From Rhodobacteraceae bacterium 63075 (GTDB lineage Bacteria; Pseudomonadota; Alphaproteobacteria; Rhodobacterales; Rhodobacteraceae), in NCBI GenBank assembly GCA_003417655.1, contig QVMW01000022.1:1-46014 (forward strand): a DNA stretch of 46,014 nt. The letters are read 5' to 3'. A program made the translations under genes and the position numbers. This document shows positions 16,342 to 25,077 of the stretch, piece after piece; within the stretch, counting starts at the first letter, position 1; each line of letters begins with the position of its first letter. The notes under the pieces were generated by a model that worked only from the letters and a program-made list of their open reading frames with translations, searched no databases and was not told the DNA's origin.

Positions 16342-17073
16342 TCAGTCAAGCGTGATTTCGCGAAAGTCGAACGTCGCCTTGCTGACCTGAAAAAGGTAGG
16401 ATTCTGTCTGCAGCGCTGCGTCGAGGTCGAACAAGGCGATGTTGTAGCCTGTTGTCGCAAACGCGCTTTTGTAGATCACACCATCGTACCCTTCCGAACG
16501 GAACACTTCGGCAATGATCTGAGTGGCGGCATACTCGGCAGTATTGTCGCTGCGCGTAACAGGGCGCGAAAAAGCGTAGTCGATATGCGCCCAGACCTTT
16601 TTATTTAGCTCGTCCAGCCCGGTCAGATCATCATTGGGAGCATCGAACCCATGATATTTGGAGCAGTCGACAACTGTGACGTCTCGCCCAAGGCTAAATC
16701 GAGCCACAGAGAGAATTGAGCCAATCCATGGCCGAACTTCTGACATTGCAACCTCTCTAGTGGTTGCAAGATAAAGGCAGGGGATTCCCTTTGCGTTTAC
16801 TCGCCCCTCATAGGCCCGGTCCTGCCATGGACGCATGCGGGTCTCGGGATGCGGGCCGCTGATACGTCGTCCGTCAGCATCACTTGTCCAGTCATGCCCT
16901 ATTTGCGCGCGCCAGAACTCTGCACCAGCAGGAATGCGCTCCAGCCGTGCTTTACACGTATCGGCGACGGCACGTAGGAACCTTTCACCGCTTTTCGAAC
17001 GCAAGTATCGGCTCCGTTGCGATGCTTCGGTTCTGAAATCCAGAAAATCGCGAGGACCGGAAAAGTCAGTCAC
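16342..17073 (-). CDS. RES-domain protein (NAD+-degrading toxin family)
   Basis: The protein has 243 residues. The RES core is visible: AEFWRAQIG with the first Arg, CLYLATTREVAMSEVRPW with the Glu, VTVVDCSKY, and EYAATQIIAEVFRSEGYDGVIYKSA containing the conserved Ser late in the domain. RES toxins such as MbcT degrade NAD+ by phosphorolysis. An Xre/DUF2384 antitoxin is normally adjacent, but none is present here. The upstream genes on the same strand are the FWV copy 2 protein and an 82-residue unknown. Confidence 0.75.
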   Translation of the reverse strand: MTDFSGPRDFLDFRTEASQRSRYLRSKSGERFLRAVADTCKARLERIPAGAEFWRAQIGHDWTSDADGRRISGPHPETRMRPWQDRAYEGRVNAKGIPCLYLATTREVAMSEVRPWIGSILSVARFSLGRDVTVVDCSKYHGFDAPNDDLTGLDELNKKVWAHIDYAFSRPVTRSDNTAEYAATQIIAEVFRSEGYDGVIYKSAFATTGYNIALFDLDAALQTESYLFQVSKATFDFREITLD

Positions 17074-17157
17074 GTAATCAATGCCCAGGGTCCATCAAGG
17101 TGGATGCTGTCATCGCTTGGGAAGTTTAACTTACGGGCAAGGGCAGTGATCTGCACC

Positions 17158-17382
17158 TTACCATGGAAAGCTTCCTCCGTCGTACCGAGCGGCACCCCCA
17201 ACCAAGGCGGGGAATTCACGACGAAGCAGCTCCGCGTCGCTCGGCGCGTGGACCTCGACGTAAGCGCGGTTGTCCACCCAAAACAAGCGATGTGTACCTT
17301 CGGCGAAATCCATGAGGTACTGGTGCAACTGATCAGCCGTCTTGCGACTGATGCTTTCGATCAATGTGATTTTTTGTATCAT
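17158..17382 (-). CDS. unrecognised small protein, 'FWV' family copy 2
   Basis: The 74-residue form starts at 17380-17382 after GGAGGAGAAG. It is paralogous to the protein at 14470-14697 (SRKT...H.YLMDFAEG..RLFWVDNRAYVE...P.D....RREFP). It is the middle gene of a three-gene minus-strand set with the RES gene. The two copies differ most at their C-terminal ends. Confidence 0.65.
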   Translation of the reverse strand: MIQKITLIESISRKTADQLHQYLMDFAEGTHRLFWVDNRAYVEVHAPSDAELLRREFPALVGGAARYDGGSFPW

Positions 17383-17442
17383 CTCTTCTCCTCCTTCTTC
17401 TGGTCGAACTGGCATAAGCTGCCCCAAGGGACTCGTCAGCGT

Positions 17443-17691
17443 TCACGCGCAGGTAACGTCTCGTGACTGGTTCCGAAATTGTGCGATTGCCCAGTACATC
17501 TTGTTTCGAGCAGCTGATAAGGAAGGGGTGGAGCCATCGACCAGATCACGCTCCTTGAATGTCCAATTCTGCCCGATCCGAACCATCCAACGATGGCCCT
17601 GGTCCTTGAAATAGAACGGAACGACACCGTCGATCGTCCCTTTTCCAACGACTTCCTTGTCCCTGTCTTGAATCTTAACTTTCAAACTCAT
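17443..17691 (-). CDS. hypothetical 82-residue protein
   Basis: It starts at 17689-17691 with AAGGATATCAG as ribosome-binding site. The sequence has three short strand-like segments (LKVKIQDRDKEVVGKGTIDG, VPFYFKDQGHRWMVRIG, WTFKERDLVDG) and a helix (SLSAARNKMYWAIAQFRN). It is not recognised. It is first of the minus-strand set with FWV copy 2 and the RES protein. Confidence 0.6.
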   Translation of the reverse strand: MSLKVKIQDRDKEVVGKGTIDGVVPFYFKDQGHRWMVRIGQNWTFKERDLVDGSTPSLSAARNKMYWAIAQFRNQSRDVTCA

Positions 17692-17868
17692 CTGATATCC
17701 TTCTGTCATTCTTTTCCGGACCCGAGCTGCTTGCCTGATCGGCGCAGTTCGCGTGCGAAATATTCTCGATTTTCGGTAAACATGCTGATCGAAGGTCGCA
17801 GTGCGACGCGTTCACTAAGCTGGTTTGAACTTTAATATAGGCACAATATCGGGCGTTGTCCACCAAAC

Positions 17869-17883
17869 GAGGGCGTCGCCCTC
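17869..17883 (-). terminator. candidate terminator stem after the DUF4010 gene
   Basis: GAGGGC and GCCCTC flank a 3-nt apex, 20 bp past the DUF4010 stop on the minus strand, followed by GTTTGG. The T-tract is weak. Confidence 0.35.
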
Positions 17884-17903
17884 ACCAGTAGGCTGCGGGA
17901 CGT

Positions 17904-19169
17904 CTAGCCGAACAGCCAAAGACTCAAAGAACCGGCCACGATGGTTGCGAGGTAAATCACCCCGACACGCAGGCCCAGACCGCCGTTTCCCGCAAACAAC
18001 GAGATACCGGCTTTCACGATCGTGTTGACGGATGCCGCGATGAAAATGGCGATAGCCCCGTCGATCAAAGGCAGATCCTGATCAATCAGGCGCGACACCG
18101 AGATGGTCAGCGCATCGACATCGGTTATTCCCGAAAAGGCGGCTGCGGCGAAAACGCCTTCGCTGCCAAGCCACCCCCGCAGATAGTGAACTGCGATCAG
18201 CACCACCGCCAGAACCACGCCAAATCCCAAAGCGGTTTTCAGGGCAAGCGGGTTGCCAATGTCGGGCATTTCGTCATGCGCGGCCCTTTCACCGCCGGCG
18301 AAGACCTGCATCAGCCCGGCACCGGCAAGTCCAGTCGCCGCCATCGTGACCATCGGCCAGACGAGCGGCGCGACCAGCGCGGGCTCGAACACCGCGACAA
18401 GCGCGACAATGCGCAGGAATGTCACCGAACCCGCAATCACGATCCCGGCCGCCGCGATTTGTGACAAGGAACCATCCGCTCGGACAAGGCGGGCAAGCGC
18501 CAGCGTCGTCGAGGTGGATGATGCAAGGCCGCCGAACAGGCCGGTTGCAAGCATACCGAATTGCGTACCGGCGATGCGGATCGCAAGATACCCGACAAAG
18601 GACAACGTCGCTACGATGACAACGGCCCACCACAACTCGTATGGATTGAGCACCGCTCCTGGGCCATAACCCTGGTCTGGCAGCAGCGGCAGGATCACCA
18701 CCGAGATCAACGCGAGTTTGAACAGAGATTCCAGTTCGAACCGCTCGATCTGCCTGACCCAATGGTGCAACGTAGGTTTCATCGACAAAAGTATCGCCGC
18801 AACGACGGCAACTGCCGCCACCGGCGCCATATCCCCGATCACCGAGGCCACGCCCAGGACGAAGGTTAGAAGAAGGGCGACTTCTGTTGTGAGACCCAGG
18901 TCATCATCTTCGCGCAGCCTGAGCCAATAGCTGAGTGCCAAAAGCCCGCCGAGCGCAAGCAGGGCGAAAGCCGGTAGTGATGGTACCATCAAATCAGCCA
19001 ACCAACCGCTGACCCCACCCAACATGCCGGTCAAGGCAAAGGTGCGGATGCCCGCAATGCGGTCGCCCTCGTCTTCGGTTCGCCCATGCCACCCGCGCTC
19101 AAGACCCAGCAACAGGCCAATGGCCAGTGCCAAACCCAAGCGCAGGAAGATCTCGACTTCAGGCATCAA
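17904..19169 (-). CDS. MgtC/SapB-like DUF4010 membrane protein
   Basis: The protein has 421 residues. The N-terminal part has the MgtC pattern (FLRLGLALAIGLLLGLERGW, GIRTFALTGMLGGVSGWL). The C-terminal half (DUF4010) is a set of hydrophobic segments with FGGLASSTSTTLALARL and AFSGITDVDALTISVSRL. About 11-12 membrane spans are expected. The function of DUF4010 proteins is not established; MgtC homologues act in magnesium starvation and acid survival. The start overlaps the end of the HelD gene by 11 bp, so they are translationally coupled. Confidence 0.85.
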   Translation of the reverse strand: MMPEVEIFLRLGLALAIGLLLGLERGWHGRTEDEGDRIAGIRTFALTGMLGGVSGWLADLMVPSLPAFALLALGGLLALSYWLRLREDDDLGLTTEVALLLTFVLGVASVIGDMAPVAAVAVVAAILLSMKPTLHHWVRQIERFELESLFKLALISVVILPLLPDQGYGPGAVLNPYELWWAVVIVATLSFVGYLAIRIAGTQFGMLATGLFGGLASSTSTTLALARLVRADGSLSQIAAAGIVIAGSVTFLRIVALVAVFEPALVAPLVWPMVTMAATGLAGAGLMQVFAGGERAAHDEMPDIGNPLALKTALGFGVVLAVVLIAVHYLRGWLGSEGVFAAAAFSGITDVDALTISVSRLIDQDLPLIDGAIAIFIAASVNTIVKAGISLFAGNGGLGLRVGVIYLATIVAGSLSLWLFG

Positions 19170-21231
19170 CGAGATCCTCTGACGTGAGGAAATCGGTTAT
19201 CTCGCCCACTGAAATCAAGCTGAGACGGTGCATGGCCCGGGTGCAGGCGACATAGAGCAGGTTGCGATCCATCGCGGTTGAAAAGACCTGAGCACTGGCA
19301 TCGGGTATGATGACCTGATCGAATTCCAGCCCCTTGGCGAGGTGCGGCGTGCAAACGACGACGCCCGCGGAAAATCCAGTGCTTCCCTCTTCGAGTAACC
19401 TTGCGTCAACGCTCATATCGGACAGCGCCTTGTGCAGGCTTTTGGCTTGCGCCTGCGTCTTGGCCAGTATGGCCAGACTGGTATGATCTGAAGTGCGGAA
19501 ATCCATAATGCCATCGGCGATACGTGCGACGGCCTCCTTCTGCGTTTTCACCACCTGCACGTCTGGCACCGGACCGTGACGCTCCATCGCGATCAGATCC
19601 GGGTTTGGCGAGATACCGAGAGCGAACTGCATGATTTCCCATGTAGACCGGTAGCTCTTGTTCAGCGTCACGCGAAACGCGCCGTCCAGAACACTTTCAA
19701 TCCGCTCGGGTGTCGAAGCGCTGTAGGGGTTCACCGATTGCGTGGCGTCGCCCAGGATCGTCTTGCGGCATTTGAACAGGCGCGCCAGCACAGCGTATTG
19801 CACTGGCGTGTAGTCCTGCATCTCATCGACCAACAGATGTTTGACGCCCGAATACGGGTTCTCAACCCCTTCTGTGAGCATCTTGAGATAGATCAGGGGG
19901 AAAACATCGGCATATTCCAGTTTGCCGCCTTTCGGCTTGAACAGGTCCGGGCGGTCGATCCAGTCAAAGAGTTGCTTGTAGGCCTTGCGCAGCGTTGTCC
20001 GATTGACCATGTCGCGCACCGCTTTGCGAACAACGGCGCGCTCTTCCTTGCGCAGCTCGATTCTGTATTGGATTTCGAACTGTTCGATCACGGAATTCCC
20101 GCAGGCCACGATCCGCTCGGCCATGTCCAGCCGTTTCAACCGCTGCCAGGTGGTCTCGAATACGAAACCCGGCAAGGGACGTTTGCGGATCGTGATGTCT
20201 TCGGGCTGAAAGGATGTCTTTTCCAGATGCTGGGCATAGGATTCGATCTGGCCCAGGAACGCAGCCGCGGCCTTGGCCCGGATCCGCTCTTTCATGTCAA
20301 CGTCATCGGTTTCCAGCAAAAGCGCAGTCTGCTCAAAGAAGGTCTGAAAGCGAATCTTGTCGCCAAGAAGCTGGCCCGCGAGTGTTTCCATCCCGATCTC
20401 GGGCACAGTTTCCTCGCCCAGTTCGGGCAGCACGTTGCCGATATAGTCGGCAAACACTCGGTTGGGCGAAATGATCAGGATATCGGATGAGGTCAGCGTA
20501 TCCTTGAACCGATAGAGCAGAAACGCGATGCGGTGCAGCGCGATCGATGTCTTGCCGGACCCCGCAACCCCTTGAATGATCAACGTATGCGCTTCTGCAT
20601 CGCGGATGATTGCATTCTGATCGCGCTGGATGGTGGCAACGATGTTTTTCATGCCGTCGTCGCTGGCCTGTGCCAGCGTGTCCTGCAGTACGTCGTCGAC
20701 GATGTTCACGCTGACATCCAGCATGAACTCCATCTCGCCGTCGCGGATGCGAAACTGCCGTTTCAGGGTCAGGTCGCCAGCAATCGTGCCGGAGGGCGCA
20801 ACATACCGCGCTGGTCCCGTCTCGAAATCATAAAACAGCGCTGACACTGGCGCGCGCCAGTCATAGACCCACGAGTCTTGCGTTTCTTCATCCCGGAAAT
20901 CGTGGATGCCGATGTAATAGACCGCTGTCTCGTTCCGGTCGGCACGGCAGAAATCGAACCGTCCGAAATAGGGGGATTTGCGCAGCTTTTCCAGCTTGAT
21001 CGCCTGCGCGCGCAGAATGTCCGAGGACCGCATCATCTGGTCGATCGACTGGCGCATCGCGGCCTTGTCGAGGTGGTCCATGTCCCGGCGATGTTCCCAC
21101 ATGTGATCGTGGGCAGCCTGAATGTCGCGCTGATACTCGGACAGGCGCGCGCCAATCGTACCAAGATTGGCGTTGATCCGGCCGAGACAATCGTTCAGCC
21201 TCTGCTTTTCCCGTTCCTGTTGATCTGCCAT
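19159..21231 (-). CDS. helD: HelD-like UvrD/Rep-superfamily ATPase acting on RNA polymerase
   Basis: The protein has 690 residues. The N-terminal antiparallel coiled coil (about 1-85) is followed by YYIGIHDFRDEE and VYDWRAPVSALFYD, typical of HelD. Walker A is GVAGSGKTS (221-229) and the DEMQD Walker B is at 469-473. NKSYRSTWEI (524-533) and LLYVACTRAMHRL near the end are helicase motifs IV-VI. HelD displaces RNA polymerase from DNA and recycles stalled polymerase. It starts 59 bp downstream of the cfa-like gene (ribosome-binding site AAGGGG) and is coupled to the DUF4010 gene. Confidence 0.85.
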   Translation of the reverse strand: MADQQEREKQRLNDCLGRINANLGTIGARLSEYQRDIQAAHDHMWEHRRDMDHLDKAAMRQSIDQMMRSSDILRAQAIKLEKLRKSPYFGRFDFCRADRNETAVYYIGIHDFRDEETQDSWVYDWRAPVSALFYDFETGPARYVAPSGTIAGDLTLKRQFRIRDGEMEFMLDVSVNIVDDVLQDTLAQASDDGMKNIVATIQRDQNAIIRDAEAHTLIIQGVAGSGKTSIALHRIAFLLYRFKDTLTSSDILIISPNRVFADYIGNVLPELGEETVPEIGMETLAGQLLGDKIRFQTFFEQTALLLETDDVDMKERIRAKAAAAFLGQIESYAQHLEKTSFQPEDITIRKRPLPGFVFETTWQRLKRLDMAERIVACGNSVIEQFEIQYRIELRKEERAVVRKAVRDMVNRTTLRKAYKQLFDWIDRPDLFKPKGGKLEYADVFPLIYLKMLTEGVENPYSGVKHLLVDEMQDYTPVQYAVLARLFKCRKTILGDATQSVNPYSASTPERIESVLDGAFRVTLNKSYRSTWEIMQFALGISPNPDLIAMERHGPVPDVQVVKTQKEAVARIADGIMDFRTSDHTSLAILAKTQAQAKSLHKALSDMSVDARLLEEGSTGFSAGVVVCTPHLAKGLEFDQVIIPDASAQVFSTAMDRNLLYVACTRAMHRLSLISVGEITDFLTSEDLVDA

Positions 21232-21290
21232 GTATTAATCCCCTTTACTTGGAGGCGGACCAAGACATTTGAAATTCCGCGCGTTCAGTA

Positions 21291-22583
21291 TTACTCAGCC
21301 GCGTCAAGAGCATCGGCCGTCGTATGGCCAAGATCGCGCTCTTTGAGCTTTTCTTCCACTTCAGTGATATAATCTCGCACAAGTGGCAAAGCGCTCTGGT
21401 CCCGGGCCATTTGAATTTGATGAATCACAAGGCCTTGGTATCGGAAGCCGGTTTCCGAAGCGGCGAGATAGAACTCCCACATCCGAACGAACTGTTCATC
21501 ATAGAGCGCTGCCGCACGTTCTTTGTTTGCAAGAAATCGTTTACGCCACGCTGCCAGGGTCTCGGCATAATGTAGACGCAGAACTTCGACATCAGTCACA
21601 ACCAATCCCTGTCGCTCGATCGCAGGCAAAACCTGAGAGAGAGACGGCATGTAGCCACCAGGGAAAATGTACTTCAATATCCAAGCATTGGTTTCAGATG
21701 GTGGGGTTGTCCGCCCAATGTAATGTAGTACCGCAACACCATCATCATTGAGCAAATTGTGGATCACGGAAAAAAATTCCGAATAACTTTTTCGGCCAAC
21801 ATGCTCGAACATACCGACCGAAATAATCCGGTCAAAACGCGTTTTGAGAGAGCGATAGTCCATGAGATCGAACTTCACTTTTTCATGCAGATTTTCCTGA
21901 GCAGCCCTTTCGCGGGAAATGGCAAGTTGCTCTTCCGACAGGGTGACCCCCTGAACATCAGCATCAAAATGCCTCGCAAGATAAAGGCTCAGCCCGCCCC
22001 ACCCAGAACCGATGTCAAGGACCTTCAGGTTGGCATGCAGCGCCAGCTTAGCTGCAAGATGCCGTTTCTTTGCAAGCTGGGAGTCTTCCAAAGAGCTTTC
22101 TGGCGTTTCAAAATAGCCGCAGGAATATTGCTTGTCGGCATCAAGAAACAAATCATAGAGACGTCCATCAAGATCGTAGTGATGGGCAACGTTGTCCTTT
22201 GACTTCTCTGGAGAGTTGTAATCTACAAAGCGAAGGACGAACCGAAAAAGAGCTCGTGTAAATCGCGATGGACCCGGGGCCTCTTCGGCTCCCAAGTTTC
22301 GGAAAACAAGGTCAAGCAGGTCGTATATCTCCCCCTCGACCATAGTCAGGTCCCCTGACATGTAGGCTTCCCCCAAAGCCAGATCAGGGTGCAAAACAAG
22401 TTTTAGGACTGCATTCCAGTTCTCAATCCTGATGTGCACCATCTTTCCAGAAGAATTACCAGCTCGATACCGCTGCCCGTCTGGATCGTCGATTACAAGC
22501 GTGCCCTCTTTGATAGTCTCCGCGATCAATCGCTCAAACTTCTTGCGTGCGATCCATCGCAATGGATTTTGTCTTGGTATCAT
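21291..22583 (-). CDS. cfa: cyclopropane-fatty-acid-phospholipid synthase family methyltransferase
   Basis: The protein has 430 residues. The N-terminal lipid-binding region includes GEAYMSGDLTMVEGEIYDLL. DNVAHHYDLDGRLYDLFLD and QYSCGYFE (153-160) are signature pieces, the SAM loop is VLDIGSGWGG (188-197), and VGMFEHVG, FPGGYMPSL and RYQGLVIHQIQ complete the family. The enzyme converts cis-unsaturated acyl chains in membrane phospholipids to cyclopropanes using SAM, which stiffens membranes under stress. Its bases are noticeably more AT-rich than those of its neighbours, hinting at separate acquisition. Confidence 0.88.
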   Translation of the reverse strand: MIPRQNPLRWIARKKFERLIAETIKEGTLVIDDPDGQRYRAGNSSGKMVHIRIENWNAVLKLVLHPDLALGEAYMSGDLTMVEGEIYDLLDLVFRNLGAEEAPGPSRFTRALFRFVLRFVDYNSPEKSKDNVAHHYDLDGRLYDLFLDADKQYSCGYFETPESSLEDSQLAKKRHLAAKLALHANLKVLDIGSGWGGLSLYLARHFDADVQGVTLSEEQLAISRERAAQENLHEKVKFDLMDYRSLKTRFDRIISVGMFEHVGRKSYSEFFSVIHNLLNDDGVAVLHYIGRTTPPSETNAWILKYIFPGGYMPSLSQVLPAIERQGLVVTDVEVLRLHYAETLAAWRKRFLANKERAAALYDEQFVRMWEFYLAASETGFRYQGLVIHQIQMARDQSALPLVRDYITEVEEKLKERDLGHTTADALDAAE

Positions 22584-22918
22584 GTTGGTTAGTTAACGCT
22601 GTCAGAACATCTTGCTTTTGCTCCACGATGGCTGAACGCTGCTGCATCCGCATGTTGGAACAAATTTGCAGTTAGTGGCCGGGGGGTAGGCGCCCGGATT
22701 AGCCACTCGGAGGTACCGAGTCCTGTTCGCGAAGCTAAGTGACCGAAGTTCACAATTTTGTAAAGTGCCAGGCGGTTCTACTTCTGTGGACCGAGCGCGG
22801 GAGCGGTATCGAATGCGCAGTTAACGGCCTGAAAGCCACACTTGCTGGTAAGACCTTACTTCCTGATCAAATAGGATTTCGTGAGAAGTCTTTACGAGCA
22901 CATTTTGTCCATGCAACC
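22584..22918. other. 335-bp intergenic region between cfa and the Hen1-like gene
   Basis: No gene is supported. It holds a perfect hairpin ACTCGG-AGGTA-CCGAGT (22705-22721) without a T-tract. The cfa promoter must lie here on the minus strand. Short plus-strand frames have no protein-like composition. Confidence 0.4.
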
Positions 22919-23563
22919 TCATGACAGCGCAGCACATGCTGCTGGTTTCAGGCCGCAAGCGCCGACATCATCTAGAAAGAAGCTGGCCAACTGGCTGGCC
23001 CCGCCAAGCTCGGGGTGGTACCCTGCGACGTCTTGATATTTGACGGAATATTGACCTGCCTTGGCTGCACGCTTGCACCAGCGCCGAAATTGCGCGCGAT
23101 CCCATTCGAAGCGGTGATCGGGATGACGCATCCGGTGTGACGGTACACCAAGCAACGCGTTGAATTCCGAGTTCGGCGTCGTGATCACAACAATCCGTGG
23201 TCGCAATCCCTTAAACAAGGCATTCTCGACCTTTGACAGCCGGCCAGGGTCGATATGTTCGATCGTCTCGATGAGTACGGCACAATCAAACCCGGCCAGA
23301 TCAGGCGAAACCTCAGTCATGGAGGCCTCGCGCAGATCAATGCGGGGGACCACGGCATCGCATCCGGCCAGCCTGGTGCGCAAACGGTCAAGCGATGCGC
23401 GGCAGATGTCGAGTCCGACTAGCTCTGTCAGAAAGGGGTCAGCCGCGAGACGCACAAACAGATCTCCGTCGCCACAGCCCAAGTCAAGCACACGGCCCGC
23501 GCCGCTGTCGCGCACAACCTCGGCCACCGCCTTCAGCCGTTCCTCATGCAGCCATGTGGTCAT
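22919..23563 (-). CDS. Hen1-like RNA 3'-terminal 2'-O-methyltransferase
   Basis: The protein has 214 residues and is essentially only the catalytic domain. The SAM motif is VLDLGCGDGDL (25-35). The Hen1 metal-binding signature is visible as E99-x2-E102-H103 (LIETIEHIDPGRLSKVENALF) with TTPNSEFN and then RMRHPDHRFEWDRAQFRRW (H147/H150). Bacterial Hen1 methylates the repaired 3' end of cleaved RNA, usually with Pnkp. No pnkp gene is in the window. It overlaps the preceding methyltransferase gene by 4 bp (ATGA), making a three-gene coupled set. Confidence 0.75.
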   Translation of the reverse strand: MTTWLHEERLKAVAEVVRDSGAGRVLDLGCGDGDLFVRLAADPFLTELVGLDICRASLDRLRTRLAGCDAVVPRIDLREASMTEVSPDLAGFDCAVLIETIEHIDPGRLSKVENALFKGLRPRIVVITTPNSEFNALLGVPSHRMRHPDHRFEWDRAQFRRWCKRAAKAGQYSVKYQDVAGYHPELGGASQLASFFLDDVGACGLKPAACAALS

Positions 23564-24249
23564 GCGTGTTCCTCTGGGCGTTGCATCAGTGCGACGTCCT
23601 TGACAGGAATCTCACAAGTCCAACCCCAGAGGTTTGCAAGATACCGGAACGTGTCCTCGCGATAGAACACCACATGCGTCGGGTCCTTCCGATAGTGCCA
23701 GTTTGCAAAGCCAGCATCGTCGGTCTGAAAGCGGGTCATGATGGCAAGCCAGCCTCCGGGGCGAACCAATTCACGCAAGCGGCCAAACTCCTTTGCCGGA
23801 TGATGAAAATGTTCGACCACCTCGGTGCAAGTGACGAAATCATAGGTGCGGTTCAATGGTGCCGGGTCGGGCATAAAGAACGGATCGAAGAGCGACACAT
23901 CGTGCCCTGCCTCGCGCAACATCTGAGCCAGTGCCGGCCCCGGACCGCAACCGTAATCCAGCCCTTGCGACTTGGGCAAAAGCCGGGCCATCAGGGGATC
24001 GGAGAGTTTCGACAGGAACCGCCGATATCGCGGATCATGAGGATCGTTCTCATGCAGCAGATAGGTCGCGCGCTCGGCGGTTGGTGACGGATGCCAGGCT
24101 GGATCAAGAAAGCGCGCCCGGCAAGTTGGGCACCCAAAGTAGTCGCGCCCGTCAGCTCGCAGAAAATGCGGCGCAGATGAGGTGCAGACAGGACAGGTGC
24201 CAAACGTGACAGGGCGTGCCGATGAGATATCCGTGCGTGCCAGCGTCAT
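23560..24249 (-). CDS. class I SAM-dependent methyltransferase with N-terminal zinc-ribbon-like motif
   Basis: The 229-residue form starts at 24247-24249, overlapping the previous gene's stop (ATGA). The N-terminus has CPVC...CPTC (about 19-45), a likely zinc knuckle. The Rossmann core has QGLDYGCGPGPALAQML, VSLFDPFF, FVTCTEVVEHFHHPAKEFGRL and RPGGWLAIMTRF, as in methyltransferase-23-type enzymes. The substrate is unknown. Zinc-ribbon forms often act on carbohydrate or natural-product intermediates, but the coupling to a Hen1-like gene leaves an RNA-linked role open. Confidence 0.75.
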   Translation of the reverse strand: MTLARTDISSARPVTFGTCPVCTSSAPHFLRADGRDYFGCPTCRARFLDPAWHPSPTAERATYLLHENDPHDPRYRRFLSKLSDPLMARLLPKSQGLDYGCGPGPALAQMLREAGHDVSLFDPFFMPDPAPLNRTYDFVTCTEVVEHFHHPAKEFGRLRELVRPGGWLAIMTRFQTDDAGFANWHYRKDPTHVVFYREDTFRYLANLWGWTCEIPVKDVALMQRPEEHA

Positions 24250-24965
24250 CCATCGTCCGCACGTGCCAGATAAACGGTCTGGGTGAACGGGTTGCCGGTC
24301 AGTGGGTTGTCGAAAGTTACGGGTTCCGCCCAGGCCTCCGGAAAGGCAGCCTCCAGACGGTCGAGGAACCGTTGATCTGTGACCTTGTCCGACCACAGCC
24401 CAAAGATGCCGCCGGGTTTCAGGTGGCGCTTGAGTTCGCGCAGTCCGTCCGGCTGATAGAAACTGTCACTGCGCGCATCCAGAAGATGATCGGGCGCATG
24501 GTCAATATCGGCAAGGATGGCATCAAACTGCCGCCCCGGATTTTCAAGATCAAATCCGTCACCTGCTGCCAGGGCAAAAAAATCGCCTTCGAGCATCCGG
24601 CAACGTTGATCGTCGATCAGTCGCGTTCCCATCGGCAGAATGCCGTTTTCGTGCCACTCGATAACCGGGGCAAGATACTCGACGACGCGAAGATCCGCGA
24701 CCCTTGGCTCGGACAAAACAGCTTCTGCCGTGTAGCCAAGACCAAGCCCCCCCACCACGACCTCGAGGCTGTCACTTCTGCATGCCGCGACGCCCAAATG
24801 CCCGAGGGCAACCTCGGAAGCCGTGAAATGACTGGTCATCAGGAAGTCCTGACCCAGCATAATTTCCCAGACATCCACGCCAAGACGCAGATCCCGACGT
24901 CGCCGAAGGCTGAGCGCGCCGATTGGCGTCGGGCAGTAATCGAGTTCTTCAAAGAATGCGCTCAT
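24246..24965 (-). CDS. spermidine synthase-like methyltransferase-fold protein
   Basis: The protein has 239 residues. The sequence LEVVVGGLGLGYTAEAVLSEP, RVVEYLAPVIEWHENGILP, CRMLEGDFFAL, FDAILADIDHAPDHLLD and LKPGGIFGLWSD matches the Rossmann core of the spermidine synthase-like family. The acidic residue at the end of strand 2 (VEYL) is kept. The aminopropyl-acceptor pocket cannot be confirmed, so it could be a plain methyltransferase. It is the first gene of the coupled three-methyltransferase operon. Confidence 0.7.
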   Translation of the reverse strand: MSAFFEELDYCPTPIGALSLRRRRDLRLGVDVWEIMLGQDFLMTSHFTASEVALGHLGVAACRSDSLEVVVGGLGLGYTAEAVLSEPRVADLRVVEYLAPVIEWHENGILPMGTRLIDDQRCRMLEGDFFALAAGDGFDLENPGRQFDAILADIDHAPDHLLDARSDSFYQPDGLRELKRHLKPGGIFGLWSDKVTDQRFLDRLEAAFPEAWAEPVTFDNPLTGNPFTQTVYLARADDG

Positions 24966-24975
24966 GTCATGCTGA

Positions 24976-25040
24976 CCTCAAAAATTGAGGGGCCCATTCT
25001 GTTAAATTCCAGGGGTGCGCGTTTATCGAACGGAACGCGC
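24976..25040 (-). terminator. two hairpins downstream of the groEL/small-gene unit
   Basis: CCTCAA-AAA-TTGAGG (24976-24990) and GCGCGTT...AACGCGC (25017-25040) lie between the 53-residue gene and the spermidine-synthase-like gene on the same strand. Neither has a long T-tract. They may partly separate the two transcription units. Confidence 0.4.
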
Positions 25041-25077
25041 CATAATTCAGTCAGAACCATATTTGCACCCTTCGCCC

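Noticed and set aside
19576..20490. 304-codon plus-strand frame
   Set aside because: It is fully opposite the HelD gene, which has all helicase motifs; it is a shadow of that gene.
22739..22924. 61-codon plus-strand frame
   Set aside because: No ribosome-binding site, and it overlaps the end of the Hen1-like gene.
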